From Azospirillum endophyticum (GTDB taxonomy: Bacteria; Pseudomonadota; Alphaproteobacteria; Azospirillales; Azospirillaceae): a DNA stretch of 64,000 nt. Made by a program: the position numbers and the translations under genes. Of the stretch, positions 29,202 to 38,546 are shown piece after piece. The notes beneath the pieces are model-generated. The model was not told the origin of the DNA and searched no databases. It saw only the letters and a list, made by a program, of their open reading frames with translations. The stretch spans positions 332,042-396,041 of the forward strand of contig NZ_JAENHM010000030.1 in NCBI RefSeq assembly GCF_016595245.1, written 5' to 3'. How positions within the stretch are numbered: the first letter of the stretch is position 1; every line of letters begins with the position of its first letter.

Positions 29202-32003
29202 TTATGACGCCTTGGCGGTCTTCTTCTTCGGGGCGGCGGTTTCCGCCGGCGCCTCGGCAGCGGCCTTGGCCTTGGTCGCCTTCTTGGCGGCCGGCTTTTT
29301 CGCCGCAGTCTTCGCTGGAGCCTTCGCCTTGGCGGGCTTCTCCGTTTCCGCACCCTCGGCCTTGGCCGGTTCGGCGTCCTTCGGAGCCTTGCCCTTCTTG
29401 GCGGCGTCCTTGGCGACCTTGGCGTCGATCAGTTCCAGCGCCTGCTCCAGCGTGACGCTGTCCGGCTCGGTCCCCTTCGGGATCGAGGCATAGACGCTGG
29501 CATGCTTCACATAGGGTCCGAAACGGCCGGAGCCCATGGTGATCGGCTTGCCGGTCTTGGGATGGTCACCCAGGGCCTTGGCCGGAGCCGACGCCTTCTT
29601 GGCCGCGCCGGCCAGCAGGTCGACCGCGCGGTTGATGCCGATGGTCAGCACGTCGTCGTCGGGCGTCAGCGACTTGTAGACGCTGCCATGCTTCAGGTAG
29701 GGCCCGAAGCGGCCGATGCCGGCGCTGATCTCTTCCCCCGTTTCCGGGTGGTTGCCGATGGCCCGCGGCAGCGCCAGCAGCTTCAGTGCGGTATCGAGGT
29801 CGACGTCGGCCGCGGCCATGCCCTTGGGCAGCGACACGCGCTTGGGCTTCGGAGCCTCGTCCTTCTTCTTTTTCTTCGCCTTGGGCTTCTTGCCGTCGGT
29901 CGCCGGTTCCTCGGCCGCCGGCTCCTCCGGAGGGGCTCCCGCGGCGGCCGGAACCGGGCCGAGCTGGATATAGGCGCCGTAGGGACCGCGGCGCACCGTC
30001 ACCGGCAGGCCGGTCTCCGGGTCGTTGCCCAGCTCGCGCGGGCCTTCCTGCGCCTCGCCGTTCTCGTCGTTGGCGACGGCCAGCGGCCGGGTGTAGCGGC
30101 ATTCCGGATAACGCGAGCAGCCGATGAAGGCGCCCATCTTGCCCAGCTTCAGCCCCAGCCGGCCCTCGCGGCAGACCGGGCAGACGCGCGGGTCATGGCC
30201 GTCCTCGGTGGCGGCCGGGAAGAAATGGGCACCCAGCTCATTGTCGAGCGTGGTCAGGACCTGGGTGATCGTCAGGTCCTTGGTGCCGGTCACCGCCACG
30301 TCGAAGGCGGTCCAGAAATCGCGCAGGACGGTCTTCCAGTCGATCTTGCCGTCGGAGATTTCGTCGAGCTGGTTCTCCAGCTCCGCCGTGAAGTTGTACT
30401 CCACGTAGCGGTGGAAGAAATTCTCCAGGAAGGCGGTGACCAGCCGGCCGCGGTCTTCGGGGATGAAGCGCCGCTTGTCCAGCCGCACGTAATTGCGGTC
30501 CTGCAGGACCTGCAGGATCGAGGCGTAGGTCGATGGACGGCCGATCCCCAGCTCCTCCAGCTTCTTGACGAGGCTGGCCTCCGAATAGCGCGGCGGCGGC
30601 TGGGTGAAATGCTGGTCCGGGACGATGTCGCCACGGGAAAGCTCGTCGCCCTGGTCCATCGCCGGCAGGCGGCGTTCCTGCTGGTCGTCCTCGGCCGCGT
30701 CGTCGCGGTCCTCCTGGTAGACCTTCAAGAAGCCGTCGAAGACGACGATGGAGCCGGTGGCGCGCAGGACCACGTCCTTGGACGGGCTGGCGATGTCCAC
30801 CGCAACCTGGTCCAGCACGGCGCTTTCCATCTGGCTCGCCAGCGTGCGCTTCCAGACCAGCTCATAGAGCCGCAGCTCGTCCTGTCCCAGATAGGACGCC
30901 ACCGATTCAGGACGGCGATGCAGGTCGGTCGGCCGGATGGCCTCGTGGGCCTCCTGGGCGTTCTTGGCGGCGGTCTTGTAGACGCGCGGCTGGGCCGGGA
31001 CGTAGCGCTCGCCGTACTGGGTGCCGATCAGGCTGCGGGCGCCGTCGATGGCCTCCTGCGATAGGCTGACGCCGTCGGTTCGCATATAGGTGATGAGACC
31101 GACCGTCTCGCCGCCGATGTCGATGCCCTCGTAGAGCTTCTGCGCCGTGCGCATGGTGCGGGTGGCGCCGAAGCCCAGCTTGCGCGAGGCCTCCTGCTGC
31201 AGGGTCGAGGTGGTGAAGGGCGGCGACGGGTTGCGGCGACTCTGCTTGCGCTCGACCTGCGACACGGCGAAGGCCTGCGGGCGGATCTTCGCCACCGCGG
31301 CCTCGGCGGCCTCGCGGTTGGGCAGGCCGAACTTGTCGAGCCGTTTCCCGTCCAGCTGGGTCAGCGACGCGGTGAAGGAGGAGCCCGCCGGCGTGGTGAA
31401 GCCGACCGCGATCGACCAATATTCCTGCGGCTTGAAGACCTCGATCTCCGACTCGCGCTCGCAGATCAGGCGCAGCGCCACCGACTGCACGCGGCCGGCC
31501 GACTTGGAGCCCGGCAGCTTGCGCCACAGCACCGGCGACAGGGTGAAGCCGACCAGATAATCCAGGGCGCGGCGCGCTAGATAGGCGTCGACCAGCTCCT
31601 GCGACACGGCGCGCGGGTTGGCCATGGCGGTCTGGACGGCCGACTTGGTGATTTCGTTGAAGGTGACGCGTTGGACGTCGCGGTTGTCGGACAGATGCTT
31701 TTCGCGCAGCAGCTCCGACAGGTGCCAGGCGATGGCCTCCCCCTCGCGATCCGGATCGGTTGCGAGATAGATGCGGTCGGCCGACTTCACCGCCTTGGCG
31801 ATCTCGTCGATGTGGCGCTTGGAGCGGTCGCCCAGTTCCCATTCCATCGCGAAGTCTTCATCCGGGCGCACCGACCCGTCGCGCGCCGGAAGGTCGCGGA
31901 CATGGCCGAAGCTGGCGATGACGGTGTAGTCGTCGCCCAGATACTTGTTGATGGTCTTCGCCTTGGCCGGCGATTCGACGATGACGACGTTGCTGCCCGG
32001 CAA
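29202..32003 (-). CDS. topA: DNA topoisomerase I
   Basis: Type IA topoisomerase relaxing negative supercoils (about 933 residues). The TOPRIM domain opens NVVIVESPAKAKTINKYLG and has DPDREGEAIAWH. The catalytic tyrosine is in GLITYMRTDG. One C4 zinc ribbon (CPVC ... CSRYPEC) is followed by three GRFGPY/GPYGAY-type C-terminal repeats and an Ala/Lys-rich tail rich in PAK and KKA units. The start is taken as TTG 32003, immediately before the first beta strand; an earlier in-frame start would overlap dprA. It follows dprA by 46 bases on the same strand, the common order. Confidence 0.95.
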   Translation of the reverse strand: MPGSNVVIVESPAKAKTINKYLGDDYTVIASFGHVRDLPARDGSVRPDEDFAMEWELGDRSKRHIDEIAKAVKSADRIYLATDPDREGEAIAWHLSELLREKHLSDNRDVQRVTFNEITKSAVQTAMANPRAVSQELVDAYLARRALDYLVGFTLSPVLWRKLPGSKSAGRVQSVALRLICERESEIEVFKPQEYWSIAVGFTTPAGSSFTASLTQLDGKRLDKFGLPNREAAEAAVAKIRPQAFAVSQVERKQSRRNPSPPFTTSTLQQEASRKLGFGATRTMRTAQKLYEGIDIGGETVGLITYMRTDGVSLSQEAIDGARSLIGTQYGERYVPAQPRVYKTAAKNAQEAHEAIRPTDLHRRPESVASYLGQDELRLYELVWKRTLASQMESAVLDQVAVDIASPSKDVVLRATGSIVVFDGFLKVYQEDRDDAAEDDQQERRLPAMDQGDELSRGDIVPDQHFTQPPPRYSEASLVKKLEELGIGRPSTYASILQVLQDRNYVRLDKRRFIPEDRGRLVTAFLENFFHRYVEYNFTAELENQLDEISDGKIDWKTVLRDFWTAFDVAVTGTKDLTITQVLTTLDNELGAHFFPAATEDGHDPRVCPVCREGRLGLKLGKMGAFIGCSRYPECRYTRPLAVANDENGEAQEGPRELGNDPETGLPVTVRRGPYGAYIQLGPVPAAAGAPPEEPAAEEPATDGKKPKAKKKKKDEAPKPKRVSLPKGMAAADVDLDTALKLLALPRAIGNHPETGEEISAGIGRFGPYLKHGSVYKSLTPDDDVLTIGINRAVDLLAGAAKKASAPAKALGDHPKTGKPITMGSGRFGPYVKHASVYASIPKGTEPDSVTLEQALELIDAKVAKDAAKKGKAPKDAEPAKAEGAETEKPAKAKAPAKTAAKKPAAKKATKAKAAAEAPAETAAPKKKTAKAS

Positions 32004-32049
32004 GAAACCAGCCCTTCGCGTATGCCCACTCAAACCAAGGCGGTACCGA

Positions 32050-33186
32050 TCAGGCGAGAGAGACCTGATGACCGGGGAGACGCTGGACTCGGCCGGCAAG
32101 CTCAAGTTCCAGAACCACGGTCAGCACCACCGGAGCGGACAATTGGCACCCGCGGACGAGTTCGTCAATGGTGACGGGCGAGGGCCCCAGGTTTTCCAGC
32201 ACCAGGACGCGCGCCCTGGCAAGGTCGGATTCGTCCGGTTCGGCAGCGATTCCGGACCCTCCCGCCGGGGCGCCGAACAGGTCGCGCTGCGGTTCGGCCA
32301 AGGTCGGCGGGCGCAGGTTTTCGATGGCGCGCAGCACGTCGTCGGCCCGCTCCACCAGCGTGGCGCCCTGGCGCAGCAGGTTGTTGGTGCCGTGGCAGCG
32401 CGGGTCGAGCGGAGAGCCCGGAACCGCCATCACCTCCCGTCCCTGCTCCAGAGCCATGCGCGCGGTGATTAGCGAGCCGGACCGCAGTGCCGCCTCCACC
32501 ACGAGCACGCCGAGCGACAGTCCGGAGATCAGGCGGTTGCGCCGGGGGAAATGGCGGGCCTGCGGCTGGATGCCGATGGCGCTTTCCGCCACCACCACGC
32601 CTTGCGCCACGATGTCGCGGTAAAGCTGCTCGTTCTCCGGCGGGTAGACGACGTCGACGCCGCCGGCCAGCACCGCGGCGGTCCCGCCTCCGAGTGAACC
32701 GGCGTGGGCGGCGGTGTCGATGCCGCGGGCGAGGCCGGAGACGACCAGCAGCCCGGCCGCCCCAAGCTCGCGCGCCAGCGATTCGGCGAATTTCTTGCCG
32801 TTCAGCGAGGCGTTGCGGGCACCGACGATGGCGACGGCGCGGCGGCGCAGCAGATGGGCATGCCCGGCGACCGAGATCACCGGCGGCGCGTCGTCGACGG
32901 CGGCCAGCGGCTCCGGGTAATCGGGTTCGCAGGTGCACAGCAGCCGGGCCCCGAAATGGCGGTTGGCCTGCATCTCCCGTTCCGCCTCGGCCTTGGAGGC
33001 GATGCGCAGCGGCTTGGTCCGCCCGCCCCGCCGCGCCAGTTCCGGCAGCCTGTCCAACGCCTTGCCGGCGTTGCCGTATTGCTCGATCAAGCGATGAAAG
33101 GTGATCGGACCGACATTCTCGGTGCGAATGAGACGGATCCAATCGAGCCGTTCGGCGTCGGTCAAAGGATGGCGTGGTTGCATCAT
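32050..33186 (-). CDS. dprA: DNA-processing protein DprA (Smf)
   Basis: RecA loader for incoming single-stranded DNA in natural transformation, conserved widely even in species not known to be competent. Of 378 residues, the Rossmann-like core has VAIVGARNAS, VVSGLARGIDTAAH and FPRRNRLISGLS, with EAALRSGSLITAR. The N-terminal region (LDWIRLIRTENVGPITFHRL) is a SAM/HhH-like domain. The C-terminal winged-helix domain ends ELELAGRVQRLPGHQVSL. Upstream of topA on the same strand. Confidence 0.94.
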   Translation of the reverse strand: MMQPRHPLTDAERLDWIRLIRTENVGPITFHRLIEQYGNAGKALDRLPELARRGGRTKPLRIASKAEAEREMQANRHFGARLLCTCEPDYPEPLAAVDDAPPVISVAGHAHLLRRRAVAIVGARNASLNGKKFAESLARELGAAGLLVVSGLARGIDTAAHAGSLGGGTAAVLAGGVDVVYPPENEQLYRDIVAQGVVVAESAIGIQPQARHFPRRNRLISGLSLGVLVVEAALRSGSLITARMALEQGREVMAVPGSPLDPRCHGTNNLLRQGATLVERADDVLRAIENLRPPTLAEPQRDLFGAPAGGSGIAAEPDESDLARARVLVLENLGPSPVTIDELVRGCQLSAPVVLTVVLELELAGRVQRLPGHQVSLA

Positions 33187-33571
33187 GATCGAATCTGATA
33201 CAACTTATCGATATATCCTTCAACACGCATTCGCATGAAAGAAGTCTCTATAATCAAGATTTGCTCGGGTTTGGCGCAATATGACCGTGTCCGGCGGCCC
33301 CGCGTTCGACGCGCTTTGGCGAGATGCGGGGTGAAGCGGAGAGGAAGCGTTTCGCAACATTGTTTCCCGGGATAAGACAGTAAATCGAAAATTCCAGCTT
33401 CACTTCAATCCCGGAAACAATGGCGCAATCTCTGGTTAGGAAGTTTGGTCGGGATGGATATTTCAAAACATTAAGAGAATTGTCACAAGACGTCGGAGTT
33501 TCCCTTATGGAAGCTTCGTTGGTAATAGGTATGATCCTACCCATACGGGCGTACTCATGTGGGGATAGGCG
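33187..33571. other. Intergenic region between divergent dprA and the chemoreceptor gene
   Basis: A 385-base, comparatively AT-rich stretch between divergently transcribed genes. A TATAAT at 33251-33256 is a plausible -10 box for the plus strand, but no convincing -35 or sigma-54 element accompanies it. An ATG frame at 33420-33635 has no supporting features and overlaps the receptor start. I see no gene here. Confidence 0.5.
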
Positions 33572-35050
33572 ATGTTTGGACGGGGAAAGAACAACCGGGC
33601 GCTTGCGCGTAAGATGGCCGCGCTCGATGCGTTGAGGGCCAAGGTGATGGTGGCCGACGTCGATCTCAACATCGTTCACGTCAATCCCGCGGTGGCCGCG
33701 CTTCTGCGCGAGGTCGAGGGCGATCTGCGCAAGGAGCTGCCCCGCCTGGACGTGAACCGCCTCGTCGGCAGCAACATCGACGTCTTCCACAAGAACCCGA
33801 GCCACCAGCGCACGATGCTCGCGGCCTTGACCAAGCCTTATGGTGCGACCATCAAGGTCGGCGGGCACCAGTTCGACCTGCTGGTCACGCCGCTGACCGA
33901 AGGCGCAGAGCGCATCGGCTTCGTCGTCGAATGGGCCGATGCCGGAGAGCGGCTGCAGAACCTCGACTATGCCTCGCAGATGGCGGCGATCAGCCGGTCG
34001 CAGGCGGTGATCGAATTTACCACGGACGGCGTCATCACCAAAGCGAACGACAACTTCCTCAAGGTGATGGGGTATCGTCTGGACGAGGTCGTCGGCAAAC
34101 ATCACAGCATGTTCGTCGAATCCGCCTACCGCGACAGCAGCGAATACGCCCGATTTTGGGATACCCTGCGCCGCGGCGAATTCCAGGCGGCGCAATACAA
34201 GCGCATCGCCAAGTCCGGAAAACCGGTCTGGATCGAAGGCGCCTACAACCCGATCCTCGACGAGAAGGGGCGGGTGATCAAGGTGGTGAAGTTCGCCGTC
34301 GACGTGACCGCCCAGGTCGCGCTGCTGAACAACCTCAAGATCATGATCGACAAGAATTTCGGCGAGATCGACCAGGCGCTTCACCTGTCGATGGGGGAGG
34401 CCCACTCCGCCAACGACGCCGCCGGTTCGACCTCCGCCAGCGTCCAGGCGGTGGCGGCGAGTGCCGAGGAGCTGGTCGCATCGATCGGCGAGATTTCCCA
34501 GAGCATGACGCGCGCCCGCTCGGCCACCGACGGCGCCTTCGACCGCACGGTCGCGGTCGCCGAGAGCACCGACCGGCTGGCCGCCGCCGCCCAGGCGATG
34601 AACGGCATCGTCGGGCTGATCAACAGCATCGCCGGCCAGATCAACCTGCTGGCGCTGAACGCCACCATCGAGGCGGCCCGCGCCGGCGAGGCGGGGAAGG
34701 GCTTCGCCGTCGTCGCCTCGGAGGTGAAGAACCTCGCCAACCAGGCGGGCAAGGCGACCGAACAGATCTCGGCCGAGATCGAGGGCATCCAGTCCACCTC
34801 GACCGAGGTGGCCAACGCATTGAATGCCATCCGCGAGGCCGTCTCGGTGGTGCGTGAACATGTCACCGGCACCGCGTCGGCGGTGGAGGAGCAGAGCGCC
34901 GTCACCCAGAACATGTCGGTCAACATGCAGAGCGCGTCGGCCGCCGTGGCGACGGTGACGTCCAACATCTCCGCCATCTCCACCGCGGTCAACCAGGTGG
35001 CTGGGGCCGTCGGACGGACGAAGGAGGCGGCGCATGTCCTGGTCCGGTGA
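33572..35050 (+). CDS. Soluble methyl-accepting chemotaxis protein with two PAS domains
   Basis: A 492-residue receptor with no transmembrane helix, so a cytoplasmic sensor. A first degenerate PAS domain (about 20-125; LNIVHVNPAVAALL) and a second clear PAS/PAC (about 140-255; TTDGVITKANDNFLKVMGY, then WIEGAYNPILDEKGRVIKVVKF) precede the signalling domain. The kinase-control hairpin INLLALNATIEAARAGEAGK followed by FAVVASEVKNLA is intact. This resembles BdlA/Aer-type energy, redox or dispersal sensors; no ligand or cofactor can be read. Single gene; a bidirectional hairpin follows. Confidence 0.9.
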   Translation: MFGRGKNNRALARKMAALDALRAKVMVADVDLNIVHVNPAVAALLREVEGDLRKELPRLDVNRLVGSNIDVFHKNPSHQRTMLAALTKPYGATIKVGGHQFDLLVTPLTEGAERIGFVVEWADAGERLQNLDYASQMAAISRSQAVIEFTTDGVITKANDNFLKVMGYRLDEVVGKHHSMFVESAYRDSSEYARFWDTLRRGEFQAAQYKRIAKSGKPVWIEGAYNPILDEKGRVIKVVKFAVDVTAQVALLNNLKIMIDKNFGEIDQALHLSMGEAHSANDAAGSTSASVQAVAASAEELVASIGEISQSMTRARSATDGAFDRTVAVAESTDRLAAAAQAMNGIVGLINSIAGQINLLALNATIEAARAGEAGKGFAVVASEVKNLANQAGKATEQISAEIEGIQSTSTEVANALNAIREAVSVVREHVTGTASAVEEQSAVTQNMSVNMQSASAAVATVTSNISAISTAVNQVAGAVGRTKEAAHVLVR

Positions 35051-35093
35051 AGACCTGCTCCGGTGAAGACCCAATCACCTGATCGATGGAGAA

Positions 35094-35120
35094 GCGGGCG
35101 CCGCGATCCGTGGCGCCCGC
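35094..35120. terminator. Bidirectional terminator between convergent genes
   Basis: GCGGGCGCC and GGCGCCCGC pair perfectly around a nine-base loop, 44 bases after the chemoreceptor stop and 14 before the hydratase stop. It is placed to serve both convergent genes, though T tracts are absent. Confidence 0.5.
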
Positions 35121-35133
35121 CTCCCCGGACCGG

Positions 35134-35931
35134 TCAGCGCTTGTGGAACGCCGGCGGGCGCTTTTCGAAGAAGGCGGTGATGCCCTCCTTCGCCTCGCCA
35201 TGGTGCAGCGCTTCGACGAACAGGTCGCTTTCGCGGGCAAGCTGGGTGGCGAAGCTGCCATAGGCCAGCTCCATCAGCTTCTTGGCCCTGCCCATCGCGC
35301 CGGCCGGTCCGTCGGCGATGGTCTGGGCCCAGGTGATCGCTTCGGTCAGCGCCCGGCCGGGGGCGGTGACGCGGTTGACCACGCCGGCCGCATGCAGGCG
35401 CGCGGCGTCGACCGGACCGCCGGTCAGCATCAGCTCCGCATAAAGCTGCGGCGGCAGCGCGCGGGCGAGCGAAGCGGAGGCGCCGCCGTCGGCCGTCAGG
35501 CCGACCTTGACATAGGCGGTCAGGAACTGCGCGTCCTCCGCCGCGACGATCAGGTCGCAGGCCAGCGCCAGCGAAAAGCCGGCACCGGCTGCCGGGCCCT
35601 CCACCGCGGCGATGATCGGCTTGGGGCATTCCCGCATGGCACGGACCCAGCCGTGGAAGCGTTCGATGCCGTCCCGGTTCTCCGACCGCGAGCGGCTGCC
35701 ATGGTGATAGAGGTTGTTCAGATGGCCGCCGGAACTGAAGGCGCCGTCGGCCCCGGCCAACACGATGGCGCCGATGCCGGGATCATGCGTCGCCTCGTCC
35801 AGCGCGTCGCGGCCGGCGGCCATCATCTTCAAGCCCAGCGCGTTGCGGGTGCCGGCATCGCTCATGGTCAGCACCATGACGCGGCCTTGGCGTTCCACCG
35901 TCATGCTGCCGGTATCCTGACGTTCGTTCAT
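35134..35931 (-). CDS. Enoyl-CoA hydratase family protein
   Basis: Crotonase-fold enzyme of about 265 residues. Oxyanion-hole segments: GADGAFSSGGHLNNL and VEGPAAGAGFSLALACDL. At the catalytic-base position it has TADGGASASLARALPP, without the glutamate pair of classical hydratases, so it may be an isomerase or another crotonase activity. ATG 35931 follows GGGGAAG; an in-frame ATG at 35955 lacks a ribosome-binding site. Single gene. Confidence 0.85.
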   Translation of the reverse strand: MNERQDTGSMTVERQGRVMVLTMSDAGTRNALGLKMMAAGRDALDEATHDPGIGAIVLAGADGAFSSGGHLNNLYHHGSRSRSENRDGIERFHGWVRAMRECPKPIIAAVEGPAAGAGFSLALACDLIVAAEDAQFLTAYVKVGLTADGGASASLARALPPQLYAELMLTGGPVDAARLHAAGVVNRVTAPGRALTEAITWAQTIADGPAGAMGRAKKLMELAYGSFATQLARESDLFVEALHHGEAKEGITAFFEKRPPAFHKR

Positions 35932-36148
35932 GGTCGTTTCTTCCCCGGTTGCCATCGTCCGGCCGAGGGGACCTCGCCGGGTGGTGGACCCACTGTGCCA
36001 GTCGGGGTCCGGCGCTCCAATCCGTCCGACCGGTATAGGAGGAGGCCGGATCCCCTGGGAAACGGCTGTTTTTCCACAGCTTCCCTTTCTACATTGGGGT
36101 GAGGCCTATCGCCGCGCGGGCGGCGGCATGGGATGGGAGGGCAGGGGG

Positions 36149-36850
36149 ATGGCGCTGGCGCTGGATCGGCAAGGCCGGAACGGGAGTCGCGGACCGGCTT
36201 GCGGCCCGACCCGTAAGCCGACCGCCGCCGGTCCGCCCTATGCCAACCGCACCGTCATCCTCGTCTGCGTGCTGGCCTTCGTCCTGCGGCTGCCGCCGGA
36301 ATCCTTCGCCTTCGTGCCTGCCTATTTCTTCGGAACGGTCGAACTGGCGGGGCCGTTGCCCACCGCCGCGCTGTGGCGGGGATTGTTCGGGCATGTGCTG
36401 ATCCATGGCGACCTGACGCACCTGCTGTCCAACATGGCGGTCCTGTGGCTGCTGGGCGACGTGGTGGAGCGGGCGCTCGGCCATGTCCGCTACCTGCTGC
36501 TGTTCCTGTTCGGGACGGTTGCGGCGGCGCTGACGGAGGGGCTGCTGGCGGTCGACCGGATGGCGCCGCTGATCGGGGCGAGCGGGGCGATCTGCGCGTT
36601 GATGGGGGCCTTCCTGTGGGTGCGTCCGCGTTCCGGGCTGCTGTCGCGGTGCCTTCCCAGGCGGCTGGTGCAAGGGGCCGTCCTGGTCTTCGCGTTGTTG
36701 AACGCGGCAATGATGCTGGTGCCGCTCGAGGCGGACTCGCCGCTGGCCGAGGTCGGCTGGGGCGCCCATGCCGGCGGGCTGGCCGCCGGACTGCTGCCGG
36801 GCGCCTTGCTGCTCCTGCCCGGGCGCCGGCGGCCGGACGGGAGCGCCTGA
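36149..36850 (+). CDS. Rhomboid-family intramembrane serine protease
   Basis: A 233-residue membrane protein with about six helices. The catalytic serine is in GASGAI (S145) and the histidine in GWGAHAGGLAAG (H207). The HxxxN motif of the oxyanion region is HLLSN (91-95). The WR-type loop appears as WRGLFGHVLIHGD. The ATG at 36149 follows GGAGGGCAGGGGG. The residues expected for activity are present; the substrate is unknown. It ends 63 bases before mtnP. Confidence 0.88.
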   Translation: MALALDRQGRNGSRGPACGPTRKPTAAGPPYANRTVILVCVLAFVLRLPPESFAFVPAYFFGTVELAGPLPTAALWRGLFGHVLIHGDLTHLLSNMAVLWLLGDVVERALGHVRYLLLFLFGTVAAALTEGLLAVDRMAPLIGASGAICALMGAFLWVRPRSGLLSRCLPRRLVQGAVLVFALLNAAMMLVPLEADSPLAEVGWGAHAGGLAAGLLPGALLLLPGRRRPDGSA

Positions 36851-36913
36851 ACGGTTGCAATTGCCGGCAGCGGCCGAAATACTCGCGCGACCTGCAGCGG
36901 GAGACGGCGGTTC

Positions 36914-37813
36914 ATGAGCGACGGCGCGATTGGCGGAATGGCTGGCGAAACGGTCCTGGGTGTGATCGGCGGCAGCGGCCTGTACGACATCGACGGGCTG
37001 GAGAACACCCGCTGGGTCAAGGTGACGACCCCCTTCGGCGATCCGTCGGACGAACTGCTGACCGGCGAACTGGCCGGGCAGACGCTCGTCTTCCTGCCGC
37101 GCCACGGCCGCGGCCACCGCATCCCGCCGTCGGAACTGAATTTCCGCGCCAACATCCATGCGCTGAAGCAACTGGGCGTGACCGAGATCCTGTCGGTGTC
37201 GGCGGTCGGCTCGCTGAAGGAGCATCTGCCGCCGGGAACCTTCGTGGTGATCGACCAGTTCATCGACCGCACCTTCGCCCGCGACAAGACCTTCTTCGGC
37301 AGCGGGCTGGTCGCCCATGTCGCGCTCGGCCATCCGGTCTGCGGCCGGCTGGGCGACCTGATCGAGGAGGCGCTGGCCGAGCTGGACATTCCGCACCAGC
37401 GGCGCGGCACCTACATGGTGATGGAGGGCCCGCAATTCTCCACCGTCGCCGAATCGAACCTCTATCGCGGCTGGGGCTGCGACGTCATCGGCATGACCAA
37501 CATGCCGGAGGCCAAGCTCGCCCGCGAGGCGGAGATGTGCTACGCGACCGTCGCCATGGTCACCGACTACGATTGCTGGCACGAGGAGCACGACCATGTC
37601 TCGGTCGATGCGGTGATCCGTGTGGTGGTCGCCAACGCCGGCAAGGCCCGCTCACTGGTGGCGGCGCTGGCGCCGAAGGTGGAGCGGCGCGAGGGGCTGT
37701 GCGCCCAGGGCTGCCACACCGCGCTCGACAACGCCATCATGACCGCACCCGGCCACCGCGACCCCGCGATGCTGGAAAAGCTGTCGCTGATCGTGAAGCG
37801 CACGCTGGGGTGA
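36914..37813 (+). CDS. mtnP: S-methyl-5'-thioadenosine phosphorylase
   Basis: Cleaves methylthioadenosine with phosphate to adenine and methylthioribose-1-phosphate in the methionine salvage pathway. A 299-residue member of nucleoside phosphorylase family 2: GVIGGSGLYDI, FLPRHGRGHRIPPSE, FSTVAESNLYRGWG and IGMTNMPEAKLAREAEMCYA cover the phosphate and base sites, and VTDYDCWH the ribose side. No other methionine-salvage gene is adjacent. Confidence 0.93.
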   Translation: MSDGAIGGMAGETVLGVIGGSGLYDIDGLENTRWVKVTTPFGDPSDELLTGELAGQTLVFLPRHGRGHRIPPSELNFRANIHALKQLGVTEILSVSAVGSLKEHLPPGTFVVIDQFIDRTFARDKTFFGSGLVAHVALGHPVCGRLGDLIEEALAELDIPHQRRGTYMVMEGPQFSTVAESNLYRGWGCDVIGMTNMPEAKLAREAEMCYATVAMVTDYDCWHEEHDHVSVDAVIRVVVANAGKARSLVAALAPKVERREGLCAQGCHTALDNAIMTAPGHRDPAMLEKLSLIVKRTLG

Positions 37814-37848
37814 AACGTTGCTGCAGGCGTGAAAAAGCACTATTTTCG

Positions 37849-37889
37849 GGGTGGGCGTACCGGGGATCGCAGCCCCGGTACGCCCACCC
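37849..37889. terminator. 17-bp perfect inverted repeat between mtnP and the small peptide gene
   Basis: GC-rich arms 37849-37865 and 37873-37889 with a seven-base loop. On the minus strand it begins three bases after the stop of a 24-codon frame and a TTTTT run follows about 16 bases beyond; on the plus strand it trails mtnP by 36 bases. A shared terminator is likely. Confidence 0.6.
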
Positions 37890-37891
37890 GA

Positions 37892-37966
37892 TCAGCGGTT
37901 CAGGTAATCAAGCACCAGCTTGACCGCCTGCAACAGCAGGATCAGGAGAGTGAGGATTTTGTCCAT
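37892..37966 (-). CDS. Possible 24-residue hydrophobic peptide
   Basis: A 24-codon frame beginning MDKILTLLILLLQAVKLV and ending DYLNR. It is a single hydrophobic helix with a charged residue near each end, the form of small membrane peptides such as type I toxins. Support: a GGAGGGCAAGAGG sequence directly before the ATG and a 17-bp perfect hairpin three bases after the stop. It is too short for composition statistics. No antisense RNA could be identified. Could be a chance frame. Confidence 0.45.
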   Translation of the reverse strand: MDKILTLLILLLQAVKLVLDYLNR

Positions 37967-38546
37967 CCTCTTGCCCTCCGTCAGTGCGGCGCGGGCGGTG
38001 GCCATTCCGCCGCCCCGACCGCGCGGCAAACATGCCAAGCATTCCAACTATTTTGAATATGTAAGTTGTATGTAATTTAGCGCACTCGCTTTTATGCGAG
38101 CAAAATGTGCTTGCCCATGACATGGAATGCTGTCTGTCCTCCTCGTATCCTGCCCATGAACGAAAGTAGGGGTGGGTGCCATTTCGCCCGTCGCATATAT
38201 CATCTGTACATGTAACCATTCAGGCGACGGCAAGACGGTTCTGCGGTTGATCGATGCGGCTGATGGCTGTTCGCCAGAGCGAATGCAGGATTCCCGTGTC
38301 ATTCCGCGATGCATTGCTTTGAGAAATCCCGGATAGAGCGATGGCCACTTGGCATCGCGTCAGTCGCGCGTGCGCACTGTATTTTTTGCGCGACGAAATA
38401 AAACCGGAATGGAAGCTATGCAATTTAGCGAATTGTCGGACAGCCATTGCGATTTCTAGAATTGTTCGGACACCATAGTGTCTTCTGTTCGGCAAAAGGT
38501 GCCACCGTTCAACCGGCGCCATCGCCATAACGATGAGGAAACGTTC
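37967..38546. other. 580-base AT-rich intergenic region
   Basis: No credible gene. It contains a 5-bp hairpin (CTCGC/GCGAG, 38085-38100) and two near-identical 13-mers, ATGYAATTTAGCG, at 38070-38082 and 38418-38430. Base composition is clearly lower in GC than the flanks. It holds the promoter region of the TRAP binding protein gene and possibly of the small peptide. Confidence 0.5.

Noticed and set aside
33420..33635. A 71-codon frame upstream of the chemoreceptor gene
   Set aside because: It overlaps the receptor start in another frame, lacks a good ribosome-binding site and its second half reads as a shadow of the receptor gene.
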